Source: Nepenthes gracilis (Eukaryota > Streptophyta > Magnoliopsida > Caryophyllales > Nepenthaceae). Taken from it: 64,000 bases of DNA. The DNA lies in contig BSYO01000019.1 in the NCBI GenBank assembly GCA_033239525.1, forward strand, positions 8,290,592 through 8,354,591. Direction: 5' to 3'. Below are positions 1 to 12,000 of the stretch, piece after piece (the stretch's first letter is position 1; every line of letters starts with the position of its first letter). A program made the translations under genes and the position numbers. Under the pieces are notes generated by a model. The model was not told the origin of the DNA. It saw only the letters and a list, made by a program, of their open reading frames with translations, and ran no database searches.

Positions 1-489
1 ATAATTCATCTCCAGCCGAAGGGAAGAAAAGCAGACACGGTACCTTGTCCACATATAACATGTGACAAATGAGAGTCTGAAATGATTTTTAGCCCAATTC
101 AACGTAGAGGCCTAGAGGATAACAAAACTAACCGATAAGGTGAAGCTAAACTCCTTCATTATGATCATATAGTTAGGTGAAGCTTTTAAATATTTGGTCC
201 AACAAGAGCCCAAAAACTTTCTTGATGTAGAGACCATCACCCATGTGTACATTTTCATCAAAGAGGCCAATGAAGTAAAGAGACCAGAGCACACAAACCA
301 CCATCCACGATTGACGAGCAAGAAGAAGAGGAATGGAGATAGTTCCACCACCTGAGATTGCAAGAAGCAACCGAGGATAGAAGCATATGTTTGAAGAGAG
401 TTCAGGCCCTTGAATCTTACTCTATTGAATGACATACAGACGAATATTCTCATACAAATTCGGGATGAGAAGTTCCTGAAATAGCCCAA

Positions 490-700
490 ACAACCCAAGA
501 ACTAAAAGAAGGAGATCAGTCTAAATATTATTTCTACCATCGATCTTCGGGTCACTACACCAAGGACTATTAGACTCTACATAAAGAAATTGAGACTCTT
601 ATCCAAAAGGGGTGCCTCAATAAGTTTTTGAGAGGCTTGGGGCAAGCCTTTGGGAGAGCAAATGATGATGAGCTGGGATAACAGGAGCAATCATCCAATC
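490..700 (+). pseudogene. Tat gag C-terminal fragment
   Basis: Conceptual translation around 520-680 reads YYFYHRSSGHYTKDY and then a stretch close to EIETLIQKGCLNKFLRG. This matches the Tat gag tail, normally a YHRDHGHTTEEC-like motif followed by an acidic/leucine helix. The usual Cys is lost and a stop follows the motif. The rest of gag would lie left of the window. Confidence 0.65.
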
Positions 701-789
701 AAGTTGCGGCCAAAGTTGTTAACATGGTATCCACGAGACCGCAGGGATATAAAGCTCCAGACCACCCAGAGGAGACTTTCAAGAGCTAG

Positions 790-1290
790 AAGTCGAGGAT
801 AAGAGTAAGAAGTGATATCATTAGTTTTAGTAATGACGATATGACTCCTGTAATAACTCCTTATTTTAATCCTCTTATTGTATCTGCACTTATTTTGGGT
901 GATACACTTAACTATCAATTGAAACGAGTCTTTGTTGATAATAAAAGTTTTAAAATTTTACTTTATCTTGATATCTATTTTAAGCTCAAATTGAAAAAAG
1001 ATTAGATGAAACCGACCAAGGAACCCTTGTATGGATTAGACAACGAACCCGTACCTTCCAAGGAACCAACTAATTGGAGGTCACAATTAGAATGTATCCA
1101 AAGACAGCATCTTGCATGCTGACGTTCCTTATAGTCAACCTGCTTTCGTTCTATAATGCTATATTGGGACAACCCTGCTCAGTCGCATTTGTAGCAGTGA
1201 TGTTGATCCCCTATCTGAAGATGAAATTCATGACAACATGTGGCATTGGAAAGGTCCTAGGCGACTAAATCACCAGTCGAATGTGCTACT
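790..1290 (+). pseudogene. Tat aspartic protease fragment
   Basis: The frame reading FSNDDM at about 820 leads to VFVDNKSFKILLY at about 930-960, the place of the DxGS active-site loop of Tat proteases. The glycine is replaced by lysine. It continues through an open stretch at 1074-1268 with NLLSFYNAILGQP, which corresponds to the conserved LPSPYNAILGRP block at the protease-RT boundary. Frame changes and stops make it non-functional. Confidence 0.7.
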
Positions 1291-1589
1291 TATTTTAGGT
1301 CAATCAGATGTTTCTGAATTAGCCAATTGAAGACTTCGACCTCCGAGACGAAAGAACACTACAACAAAGATAGTCCGGCGAGTAAACTTACTAAATCCCA
1401 GTACATCCAAACGAGCTCGAGAAATGTGTATAGATTGGAAACTCTCTGTTGGGTCACCTATGTGAACAACTGATAACTTTTCTTTGGCAAAAGTCAAGTG
1501 TGTTTGTGTGGAAACCTACTGACATACTTAGAACCCTGACCGAGGTAATATTTCACAAGTTAGGCCTTGATCCTAGGTACAAATTGGTC

Positions 1590-2480
1590 AAGTAGAAGTA
1601 AAGAAACTACTCCATCAAGAAGCTAATTGTCATTAGAGAATAAGTCAGTAAGCTACTCAACGCAGGCTTTGTAATGAAGGTCTAGTATTTGGAATGGCTA
1701 TCAAATATAATACTTGCAAGAAAAGTAACGAAAAATGGCGAATGTGTGTCAACTTCATCGATGTGAATAAAATATGTCCAAAAGATAGTTTTTCATTATC
1801 AAGAATTGATCTGTTGGTATACTCAGCGTTTGGGTACAAGTTATTAAGTTTCATAGATGCCTATTCATGTTACAACCAAATTCAAGTCCTGACGATGAAG
1901 AGCTCACCTTCTTCATGACCGATTAAGGAATATATTACTACAAAATCATACCATTTGAATTGAAGAATGCAGGCATCACCTACTAGAGGTTGGTAAACAA
2001 AATGTTCGAGGCACAAATCAGTAGGAATATGGAGGCATATGTAGATGATATGCTCGTTAAAAGTATAACAACTGACAACCATATTCGCGACCTAGGTGAA
2101 ACTTTTGAAGTGCTCCGAGCACACCAAATGAAATTAAATCCAACAAAGTGCGTGTTCGGAGTAACTTTTGAAAAGTTCCTCAGGTTTATCGTGTCTTATC
2201 GAAAAATCGAAGCAAACCCTGAGAAGATAAAAGCCATCATGGATATGAATTTGCCTTAAATCATAAAAGAAGTCCAAAGACTAATCGGTAGACTCGTAGC
2301 ACTCTCCCGATTCCTAGCCAAGTCTGTAAAAAAATATTTTTCCTTCTTCAAGGCCTTGAGAGAAATAAAGACAAACAGCTTCCAATGGAAGGAAGACTTC
2401 CAGGCATCCTTTCAAGAATAGAAGAAATATCTTGCTAGTCCTCCTCTCTTGAATTGTCCGAAATTTGAAATTATACCTCT
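1590..2480 (+). pseudogene. Tat reverse transcriptase fragment
   Basis: RT of a Ty3/gypsy element. An open stretch at 1694-1918 holds the fingers/palm region (WRMCVNFIDVNKICPKDSF, then LSFIDAYSCYNQI). A second one at 1990-2259 holds the catalytic YVDD followed by LVKS and, about 30 residues on, LNPTKCVFGV. The YVDD aspartates are intact, but stops and frame changes at 1910-1990 and after 2259 break the enzyme. The thumb and connection continue to about 2480 with further stops. Confidence 0.85.
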
Positions 2481-2840
2481 ATTTGGCGATATCCAATATG
2501 GCACTATGCCTAGTTCTAGTCAGGTAAGAATATGAAGTACAATGACTGATCTATTATATCAGTAAAATTTTGACAGACACCGAGACTTGTTGCTCGCACA
2601 CCAAAAGGATTGCTCTAGCATTTGTTTACCCCGCCAGGAAGCTACAATCGTACTTCAAAACTCACAAGATCATCGTCCTAACTGATGAACCACTAAAAAG
2701 GATCTTTTAGAAACCCAAAGTATTCAAATGACTAATTAAATGGACTATTGAATTAGCCGAGTTTGACATAAAATTTTAACTACAGCCGACCATAAAGGTC
2801 AAGCCCTCGTGGATTTCATAGTTAAGATGACGATCCCGAT
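2450..2840 (+). pseudogene. Tat first (RT-associated) RNase H fragment
   Basis: Broken frames here give LVARTPKGLL, then a stretch like KLQSYFKTHKIIVLTDEPL, and end in HKGQALVDFIVKM. This is the order seen in the ordinary gypsy RNase H plus the tether (KGQALADFI) that precedes the second RNase H in Tat elements. Several frame changes and stops are present. Confidence 0.6.
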
Positions 2841-2889
2841 TCCATATGATCCTGAGAAGCAAGAAGATACCCGTCACCAAGAAGGGGCT

Positions 2890-3245
2890 CCAACCTAGAT
2901 CTTGTACATGGACTAGTCATCATCCCAATTAGAGAGTGGAGTAGGCATGGTCCTGAGAATTCTGAACGAGTTAGAGATGAAATACTTGATGATCCTTAGA
3001 TTTTCAGCCACCAACAATGTCACTGAATACGAGGCCTTATTAGTCAAACTCAGAATAGCAAAGGAGTGTTCAGTCAGAAATTTGGTCATCCACAGTGACT
3101 TGAAGCTGATCATCAACCAAGTTATAAGAAAATTTAAAGCATTTAGCCCATTGCTTGCAAGGTATCTTGATAGAGGGAAGGGTCTGATCGAGGTATTCGA
3201 CAAAGTGAAAATTCTTCACATCCTAAGAAAAGACAACTAAAAGAC
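2890..3245 (+). pseudogene. Tat second (archaeal-like) RNase H fragment
   Basis: The open frame at 2947-3240 contains SATNNVTEYEALL followed by VRNLVIHSDLKLIINQV, the EYEAL and HSD blocks of the extra RNase H carried by Tat elements. The opening YxD strand lies at about 2905-2930 and includes a stop codon. An extra archaeal-type RNase H downstream of the normal one is established for this lineage; placing it here rests on the motif order. Confidence 0.75.
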
Positions 3246-3479
3246 ACATCAACTAGCGAAAGTGGCCGTGATTGGGAATCTAGAGCAATATGCAAGAGAA
3301 ATGAGAGAAATCCATACGACCTCGAGCATAGAAGTCCTCAAAAAAGAGATCCCTTAGATCCCAGACGACAATACCTAGATAACTCTGTACAAAAGATACC
3401 TAGAAGAAGGTCTTCTACTGAAAAATTTGGACAATTCCAAGTGCGTAAAAAGGACAGTAGGCTAGTACACTCTCATGGA

Positions 3480-4610
3480 TTAGAAACTGTACTAAAAGGG
3501 TACTCCATCCCTACATGTGGTGTCTAATGTTAGAAGAAGCTAACTACACACTGAGCGAAGTGCATCTTTAGATTTACAAGTCACACGTAGGGGCAAGACT
3601 TGGCATTCAAAATTATGCGATAGGGATACTATTGCACCACGATAAATTGAGACGCCATATAATTTGTAAAGAAATACGAAAATTGACAAATCCACGGCAA
3701 CGTCTCTCATCGACCACACATAAAACTACAAACCATACAGTCTCCCTGCCATTCGCTTAGTGGAGGCTCAACATATTAAGCCTATTGCCATAGTATTAGG
3801 ATAGAGAAAGTTTGTAATAGTCGGCATTGACTATTGCACAAAATGGGTAAAGGCCTCTCCACTAGCGTGGATAACCAAACAGACGCAACAGAGTTGGTTT
3901 GATAGAGCATTATATGTAGGTTTGGAATTTTAAATATCATAGTGACCGACAATGAAACACAATTCATTGGCAAAAGATACACTAAGTACTACACAAGTTC
4001 GGAAATTTGGTTGATTCACACTTTTGTCGCCTATCTACAAGCAAACGGGCAAGTAAAAGTAATGAACCAGACCCTACTACACGAGTTAAAAATGAAGCTA
4101 GAAGACACAGAGGTTTCTTGGGAAGACGAATTACCCTTCATGCTGTGATCCTACCAGACGACTCCTAAGGAACCTACACGAGAAACGCTGCCTAGGTTGT
4201 GTTACGAGACTAGACGGTCATCCCGAAGGAGATCAATCTGCCCAGCTTTTGAGTCAAAAGTTTCGACCCAAATAGCAACTCCCAATAATTTAGAGAGCAT
4301 CTTGACTTACTCAAAGAAGCTCGAGATGTAGTAAAGCTTTAGACAGCGCTTATCAAGCAACAAATCACTCGATACTACAATAAAAAAGTGAAAGCTCACC
4401 AATCCGAGATAAGGAACCTAGTTTTACGAAGTATACTAGGCAAAATCACCAATAGGAATAAGGTATCCCCTAACTCGGAGGAGCAATTCCTAATCTTAAT
4501 AATTCTTAAAAATGGCGCATACAAGTTATACATTAAAATTGAAAAACTAGTCCTAGGGACATGGAGCACTATCCACCTCAAAAGTACTATCAGTGAACCT
4601 TCATCGAATC
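3480..4610 (+). pseudogene. Tat integrase fragment
   Basis: DDE integrase in pieces. At about 3800-3870 the translation reads KFVIVGIDYCTKWVKA (first Asp). At 3942-4148 it has TDNETQFIGK (second Asp), YLQANGQVKVMNQTLL and the WEDELPFML block. In this last motif the catalytic Glu appears as Lys (family: ANGQVEVTNRTLL). The C-terminal domain is at 4388-4600, with GAYKLYIKIEKLVLGTWSTIHLK matching the GTYKLxxxxGxxLPRTWNxxHLK tail. Stops occur throughout. Confidence 0.8.
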
Positions 4611-4699
4611 AGGGTAAGTACTGTACATTTCATGTGGACTTGCGTGTATGTTGTAATCATTTTGAAATTAATAAAAGTGTCATACATTTACTACATTGA

Positions 4700-6140
4700 T
4701 TGCTCATGCAAATACTTGCATGTCTTTGTATAAATTCAAGCGACCCAGACTGACCCTAGGTTGGGTAAAAACTTTTACTTGTAAATCGGCCTACTAAAAG
4801 CACAGTCCAAACCTCAATCAAGGCAATTGAGTGGCCCAAATGAGGTCAAATAGAATACCTCGATCAAGATAATCGAGTGGCCCAAACGAGGTTGAATGCT
4901 AAGACTTGGGGGCTTACAAACTAAAGTCTAACCCCTCTAAAAAGGTCTAAGCAAAAGAAAACTTAGGCGGCTTTTTAGCATGTGTGCAACGACTTTCTTC
5001 CATAGGAAAGAGTACCATCACTCGAAGACGGTCGATGTACTAGGGCCGAATGCATGAGTGTAACGACATCCTCAAACAGAAACGAGTGCCATTAGTTAAG
5101 TGCAACAAAGAGATTAGATTTTGTCAAAACCTAGCGACTATGGCAACCAAATCTAGTCGGCCAAAAAGAGGTTTTCCTAGTGTACGTAGTACAACATCCT
5201 CTTATAGGAAAGAGCAACAACATATAGAAAGAGTGCTACGACGTCCTCTCACAGAAAAAAGTATCATCCAATAGAAAAAGTGTTCCAACGTTTTCTCACA
5301 GGACTAAGCACAATCAATCAAGTATGTCTGACCAAATCCAGCGACAACAATGACCATACTTAGAAAACAAATCACATGTTGACTAAAAGATTCAACATAA
5401 ACCAAAATACATAAGGATAATGATTAAAACGATCTAGATGATTTATTAATAATCAATATTTACAATGCAGAGACTGGAAGTGTCCAAGAGAAGATTACAA
5501 TGACACTACCTATTATTGACTATTTTAAGACCAGAAGCCCCTAAAGACCATGGTGACAGATCCCCACCATCCTTTGAGAAATCCTTCAAGTCAAAGCGGC
5601 GAGGAGCTCTAGAATTTCTCTGTTCAAGGTAGCCAATAGGAAAGTCTAGAGTGACCAAGGATACGATCTACCTATAGCAGTGGAATCCATCTAGGAATCT
5701 GTCATCCAGAGAAGGCCCAACCACTTTTGAATGGAGACGTATCCTCAACTCTCATTTGAGTCGAGCACACTTGATTTGAAAATTGTCAAATTGTTGCTCA
5801 ACTTCCTAGAGCTTGCCCTCAAGTGAGGTAATTCAATCCAAGGCCAAAGATCTTTCTTCTGAGATCTCTTGGGATCTCACCAGTCACTCGGACAACTCTT
5901 AGTTGAGGAAAGTGGCCCAATCTTGACTTTGTTGGGTTTCGGTAATGGCAACATTAACCCAAATCTCCATCTCCTTGAAAATGGTAGGATCAGTGTACGT
6001 TTGAGACACACAAAAAATTTTAACATCTCATTGGTCCAACCCGTCCACGATCAAGCGAACCAATTCATGTGATTGTAAAGCAAAATGGTTAGTCACAAGA
6101 GATGACAACAAAAAGAACAATCAAAAATCGACAACGGATT
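4700..6140. other. Non-coding stretch between Tat pol and the antisense ORF
   Basis: No protein family is recognisable. 4800-4895 holds two diverged copies of a segment of about 35 bp (CCTCAATCAAGG... and CCTCGATCAAGA..., each ending GTGGCCCAAAYGAGGT). 4980-5310 holds several diverged copies of a unit containing CCTCTYAYAGRAAAGAG. Short repeats after pol are common in Tat elements, so I read this as the post-pol spacer of the same element. The small open frame at 5050-5274 lies inside these repeats and is not called a gene. Confidence 0.45.
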
Positions 6141-6554
6141 CTACAAGTGGTATCTCAATAGGTAATGGTCTTTCCTGAAAAGATGGATCGGGAGAAGTTT
6201 TGAGCCCATAAACGGATGGAGACGTCCATCACAATAGAGGCAATGCATGACGGTGGAGAGGGATCTCAAACCCACGAGGAAGTGAAGATTTACTCTTTGG
6301 TGCTCAAACACTGAAGCATCAGAGTGGGAGACCTCATCTACATCTGCAACCTCTAGATTATTATTGAACTCTTCTACTGCCTGATCATTATTAACCAATT
6401 TCTCACCAAAAATAGTAGGAGGTATGAAGACAAGCTCATCCGACATCAAGTTGAACAAAACTAGGACCCTGTATTTAGTCACAAATGAAACATCGATTGG
6501 CTCATGCAATCTGCTAGCGACTGGTTCATTTACTGTCAAAGCAGTGGGTAATGG
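6141..6554 (-). pseudogene. 3' part of antisense additional ORF of the Tat element, cut by a solo LTR
   Basis: An open minus-strand frame of about 135 codons runs from the LTR insertion point (6554) to a stop at 6141. It includes the block LVNNDQAVEEFNNNLEVADV. I do not recognise a domain. Crossing the solo LTR, the frame continues from the minus-strand frame at 11158-10973 without a shift once the LTR and one 5-bp duplicate are ignored, so the two were one ORF. Its place, downstream of and opposite to Tat pol, matches the additional antisense ORFs known in some Tat elements (for example gene 23 of Grande). Function unknown. Confidence 0.6.
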
Positions 6555-7738
6555 TGTAAGGATTAAGATTTCATAAATCATAATTAAGGAAGTTAAAACT
6601 AATATGTGTAAAAATTAAGATTAATGAATAATAAAAATTCAGACATCAGGAACTCACCATGAAATGCAATAAAAAATTAATTGATAAAATTGATTTAAAT
6701 TTCGATTAATAAAAGATAGAACAAATGATATGGAAACAATTCGGTTAACGAATTCTCAATCAATTAGCAATCAAATTAATTTCGGTTGACAATAAGATGA
6801 CCTGGTCACTGAATTTACACCCGATTAATAATTAAATTTAGCCTGATCGATCAAACATAGTATAAATCAAATTAATTAAGTAAAATTTAATATATTCCAA
6901 AACAACAGATACACTTAGCTGAATTCTCAAAAAAAAAAAAATTAGCATAGGAAGACATGACATCAGCAGCTGCACGGCAGACCAAATTCCGTGCAAATTT
7001 CCAGTAATTCCATAAATAATTCAATCCATGCATGGCCTAAGGTTCCCTTACACACACGGCAACATCATACTTAGCCAAAAATTCAAAGGAAATCAATGGG
7101 AAGACACACACATACACAGCTACAAGAATGAAAAATCAGCAAGTGCTGATTTTAACACATCTCACCAATGACTAAGTAAAAATTAAATATAATTCCACCA
7201 ATTTTATTGTCACTTGGCACTTATATTCACACATCCCACTCTTAGTCAAAATTTCAAACTTAGAAAATAAAGAAAGAAGAAAGAAAGGAGATGTCAAGTT
7301 GGATACGATTGTAAGGAAGGGGGAACCCACCCGGTTCTCACCAAATTTTCCCCTAAATTGTTTAACCAATAAACTAACTAATTAAAATATAAAATTTGGC
7401 ATAAAAAGAAAAGGGACACACATCATAATAAGGGACTAAACACATATTAATTAAGCTCCAATAGAAAGTGGCACAAGTAGGAAGCCCCCAAATCAACCAA
7501 GCTACCTGATTTAGCTTCAGGTTAAACCGAGAGTTTGCCAACAAATTGGGACATGTGACAGCTTCAAATTAATTTGGAGATGACTTAGCATATTTAGCGA
7601 GAGAATAAATAAGAGAAAGGGGAAGAAGCCAAAAGAAACAGAAGGAAAAATCAAAGATGACATACGGAGAAAAATAGAACCAAGAGAGTGATATCAGTTA
7701 AGGGACTTAGGAGTTTAGATTCGAATTCTCTTTGAATT

Positions 7739-7746
7739 AGGCAAGA
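7739..7746 (+). promoter_or_regulatory. Splice-donor-like motif in LTR leader
   Basis: AG|GCAAGA lies about 130 nt after the TATA-like sequence near 7606 and a GA-rich leader. The aligned site in the E2 3' LTR (35151-35159) is CAG|GTAAGA. GC and GT at this place are both used by plant spliceosomes. Use as a splice site is inference. Confidence 0.4.
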
Positions 7747-9464
7747 ATACTGCTATCTCTTTGATTTGTTGTTAAAGTTTTTATGTTATCTTTGAGTATT
7801 GTTATTCCAATACTCTAAATTCATACCGTAACCATACTAGATCAGGAAAAAATTAGAATCATGTCATATGTAGAATCAGTTGCTAAATCTTACTGATGTT
7901 TGATTTATTTATACTATATTTGATTGATTTATCCCATAAAATTTTTAGTGAAAATACTTTAAAATGTTGGCTAAATCACCATATTTTTGTATAAAAATTA
8001 TTCTTCATAAAATCAGTCGGTTTGATGAAAATAAAGTAGACTAGCAGATTGAGCTGGTTGAAAATAGAATAGTTGCTGATGCTAATATTCAGCTACTGTT
8101 TTCACTAGGTTTTCGACCTGTTCAAGCTCCATGAAAATTAATTATGAAACTTTAATGAACTAGAAATATGTTATAAAATTGGTGCCAAAATCCCTTTTAA
8201 AAATTTGATCGGTTCATCCCAAGGAAAGACATGTGTCACTAAACTAGCCAGAAATAGACTTTGGCATAAAAAATTAGTGTATAACTTTGAACCAGGAAAA
8301 TATAAAATTGGAAAATTTATATAAACCAGTCTACAATTATGTGCTGATTCTAAAAATATAAGTGAAAGGATTTTATATGGTGATTTGATCACAAAACCAG
8401 CCCCAGAATGGGGCACTACCACTAAATCTGCCGCTGCACCAATTTGACAATTTTGCTAAATCTAGGTGAACTAGCTGGAAATTAATCGATGAATCGATTA
8501 TATATGACATGTTGATATAGTAGACAGATTAAATATCAAGTGAACTGGCCCATCATTATATGAACCAGCTGCTGAAAGTGGAAATAAAACCGATTTTAGC
8601 AACCAGCTCAAAATTCAGCAAGTAAATTAATTAAGTGAACTAGTTTATATATATTTCTTTAAAATGATGAACTGGCCGCTTAATTTATGAATAATAGAAA
8701 ATCGGCTCACGTGATAAAACCGGCAAAATACTATGAAAGGCCAAACCAGTCCATGAACCGACTTTGTAATCAACCGGTTGGAAAAGAATTAAATGGGACT
8801 GAACCAAGTAGTAAACCGGTAACATTATACAATTAATTGACTGGGAGCCGAATAATATGTTGCCTAAAAATTTAGCCAACACTTGTAAAAATTTATATAA
8901 ACTTATTTTTATGATATGTTTTATCATGATTTTATTATGAATATATATGATGTGTTTATACATGAGTGGAAGCTAATAATACCATAGAAATAATAATTTT
9001 CTCTGAGATGAGAAAATTAAGAAGAAGAAGCAATGATAAACATAAGAGCTTCAATTATAAAATTTTAAGAAGTAAGAAAATCAAATCAAAAATTTATTTT
9101 AGTGGGTAGTATTCCCTAACATGCATTAGAATATTACAGTAAAAATCAAAAAATTGCCTCTAGCACCACAAAGGGAAGCATGGTAGCTTGTGGCCCCATC
9201 TACCGTGATATAATAGGTATATACCACCCCGTCCTTAGAGTGTATTATGGAGGATATGATCTTAGATTATGTGAATTTATATAATCCTTTCCTGGATTGA
9301 CCACTCTATTGGTTGGTAAGGCCTATTGGCCTTGGTTCCTCAAAATATGTAATATAAGAATGTGCTGATAAATAAAAAAATGTACAAAAAAAGTTAATTG
9401 CATCATGAAAATATTCTAAAAGTATATATGTATTTTTACATATATCACGACTCTTATTCCTCTC

Positions 9465-10416
9465 CGTGACGAAATAAACTTTAGCATGGCAACGATTAAC
9501 ATTTAAATCTCAAAATTTCAAGTTTTCAACATAAATTCCCAAACTTTCATTCAAGGGTTTCATGCAAAAACTTCTTGATGAAAATCAAACCTCAATCTTG
9601 CGCCAAATCATTAAATTAAAGCCATAATTTCATAAAATATACACATAACATAAATTAAACTCAAAACTATATATTCATTTTTGAGCTAGTGTTTCGAGCG
9701 AAACTTCTGGACATTAACCAGATACAAAATTTAAACCAAATCATGAAATCGGAGTTATACATTATCATATATATGCATAAATTTAAAATCTACTCAAGAA
9801 ATTATGAGAAATACACATTAATCGTAACAAATCTTCGGGAACAAAGGTTTTAGAGCATAAATACTAAAATGAAAATATTCAAAAGCTGTAAAAATGGAAA
9901 ACAATATTGGAGGTATGCTTGCCTTCACCTAATTTACTGTTATTTTTACTTGGATCAAAGTGGAACGACCAAAATCTCCCTTCTTTTTTCATTTTTTCCT
10001 TTCCCTCATTCACTGTTCGTCGTTCGTGCTCTGCCAAATCATCTCCCATCTCCCCTTTTTATAAATAAAATGAGGGTCGGTGGTTGAAAATCTTGCCTAC
10101 GCTCAAGTGCCTATTGAGCGCGCGACGAGAGCAGGTCATCAGGAAATGGCACCCTCCGGGTGGCTTGAACGAATAGCGAGCTTGGGCCAATCTCTTTTCA
10201 ACGCCTCCTTTTGCGCTCGAGCGAGCGGCGTGCGCACCTCCTTCTGAAGTAATCTGCCTTTTGTGCTCACTGCTCGGCTCGAGCCAACAGCTAGCCCAAT
10301 TCTGCTACTTGGTGAACTAAGGTAATTTCCTACTTTTCTCAATTTTTCTTATCCCAAGTCTTATCATATCAATTAATTACTAGGATTAACTATATTTTGG
10401 GGACTCAGACCTCACA
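9465..10416 (-). mobile_element. Nested solo LTR (952 bp) inside the solo LTR
   Basis: Aligning the host LTR with its E2 copy at 29168 shows 952 extra bases flanked by CTCTC (9460-9464 and 10417-10421). The empty site in E2 has that sequence once. On the minus strand it begins TGTGAGGTCTGAG and ends near CGTCACG (terminal A changed). It has TATAAAAA at about 10064-10056 and AAGGCAAGCATACCT at 9911-9925. It belongs to the same long-LTR group as the LTRs at 16325, 40362 and 49022, but is much shorter. It carries no coding sequence. Confidence 0.85.
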
Positions 10417-10967
10417 CTCTCTATGATATTTTTCCATAAAATATGTATGTACTTAATTATTATATTCTTGTTGAACACTTAACTCACTCTCTTGCTATTT
10501 TTCTTTCCCTTCAGATACTTTGCAGGAGTTCTACCTAGTGAATAAAAGTAAAATGAAGAAATATTAATTATACTACAATTATTAATGATATAACTAGTTT
10601 AGTTTAAGTGATATCTATGAATTTGTAAATTTTATAAGTATCTCTGAAGTGTATATTTTCAGTAATGATAGTTTAGAAGTGTGTTTGCCAATTTCATATG
10701 GTTATCCTGTAAGTCTCGATAATTTTATAAGATGAGTTTGAAATTTTAGTTGGCATCTTTCATTATCACAAAGTTGAGATCACATTATTGTAGAATGGAT
10801 GTCGAGCCATTGATGATATGGGATTATTTTAGATCCTGTGTATTATGATTTGTTGTAAAATACAGATGATTATAAGATAAGCACATGTTCCCTTCAATAC
10901 TGTTGAGTAAAAAGGGTAATACATAACAATAAAGTTAATAATGGATGTAAGAATGTGGGATGTGACA

Positions 10968-11892
10968 AATGGAGCCTCATTGCCCTCAATGAATCTTATC
11001 ATCTCCTCAAAAACTAGACGAATAGGAGAAGAATGAATAGAACCCGACCTCTGAGATGACTCATCGATGTGCAATGCAATCATTGCATCACAACACTTGT
11101 TGATGGCCGGGTCATAATCGGTCGAGGAAGATGAGAAAGGGTCTACCATGTCGGTCACCCTTTTAGGAGAATCCCAAATGAAAAGCTCTTCCAGCTTCCT
11201 CTTGGGTCAATGAAACAGTATGACGACAGCATCCTCTCCTTCTGTTCTGACCTTCTAGGTGACATCAGCGAGTGCCTTCTGTATCAGCTATGTACCTATC
11301 CTTCGTAGAGAGGTGGCATTCTCTTCAATAAGCTTTGTCAAGGGCTGAGCCATGCAATCCTCTCTCTTCAAGACATCTTCAAAGTAGGTGAAATTTACCC
11401 TACTTCACTTATTGGAAAGAGACTAACTAGAAGAAACCACAATGTAAAAATATCAATCCTGGAAACTCTTTTTTGAATTTGGGTTGCCCCCGCATATTTT
11501 ATACTTCTTCTGGGGGTGAAAGAAATTTAGTCAGCATCTTAGTTAAACTAGAAGACCACTTTAATGACCCAAGCATTCATGAGAAGCTTCTTATAGCAAA
11601 AGAAGACATACAAAGAAGTCAATATTTGAGAGCATTGGGGGGTGGAGGCACGCCATTAGAATCTAAAGAGCCTCCAAAATATCATACAACTCCTTCGTAA
11701 AAGGAATGTGGAAGCTTTCTTTCAGATAGGCCACATAAATGGTAATAAAGTCGTGCCTCTATCATCAAATTGAGGCATTATATATGGAATAGCAGTGGGA
11801 ATATTATATTTATCATAAAAACCATCCACATCATTACAAGTGTGGATAGATCAAATCACAGTGACGCCTTAGAAAGTTGCTCGAGAAGCCAT
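10968..11892 (-). pseudogene. 5' part of antisense additional ORF of the Tat element
   Basis: The likely start is the ATG at 11892-11890 (MASRATF). From there the minus strand can be followed with stops and frame changes through CNDVDGFYDKYNIP, then MAQPLTKLIEENATSLRR, to an open stretch (11158-10973) containing ALHIDESSQRSGS and FEEMIRFIEGNEAP. There the solo LTR interrupts it. Together with 6554-6141 it would encode roughly 440 residues. No domain recognised. It has its own TATA box upstream. The + strand open frame at 11473-11700 is a shadow of this gene. Confidence 0.5.
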
Positions 11893-11970
11893 GGATGTGA
11901 GAAGAAAAATACAAACTAGGGTTAAGAAATATGAAAAGTGATGAAGTGCAGAAATGAAAGAATGCCAGGG

Positions 11971-11978
11971 TTTAAATA
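11971..11978 (-). promoter_or_regulatory. TATA box of the antisense ORF
   Basis: On the minus strand GGCTATTTAAACCC places TATTTAAA about 80 nt before the ATG at 11892, which would give a leader of about 50 nt. It suggests the antisense ORF was transcribed from its own promoter, against the direction of gag-pol. Confidence 0.5.
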
Positions 11979-12000
11979 GCCAAAACTTTGGCTCAAAAAT

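Larger units (their letters stand above)
1..4700 (+). mobile_element. Tat-lineage Ty3/gypsy retrotransposon, decayed internal region (gag-pol)
   Basis: Fragments in the order gag C-terminus, protease, reverse transcriptase, first RNase H, second RNase H, integrase lie on the + strand over 4.6 kb. All are broken by stops and frame changes. The second RNase H after the ordinary one, and the wording of the RT (YVDDMLVKS, then LNPTKCVFGV), are marks of the plant Tat lineage (Ogre, Retand, Grande relatives). No 5' LTR is in the window; the left edge cuts the element inside gag. The antisense ORF ending at 6141 is probably part of the same element, because Tat elements can carry an extra ORF between pol and the 3' LTR. 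Confidence 0.85.
6555..10967 (+). mobile_element. Solo LTR, AACCGG-rich Tekay-like family, with perfect 5-bp target duplication
   Basis: It starts TGTAAGGATT and ends GGGATGTGACA, with AATGG on both sides (6550-6554 and 10968-10972). The sequence is homologous along its length to the LTRs of E2 at 26551 and 34255. No internal region is present, so this is a solo LTR left by LTR-LTR recombination. It is longer than the E2 5' LTR (3.1 kb) partly because of an inserted LTR at 9465-10416. A TATA-like AATAAATAAG lies near 7606 and an AG|GCAAGA motif at 7739-7746. Confidence 0.88.

Noticed and set aside
5050..5274. 74-codon + strand frame
   Set aside because: It lies in short diverged repeats after Tat pol and matches no family.
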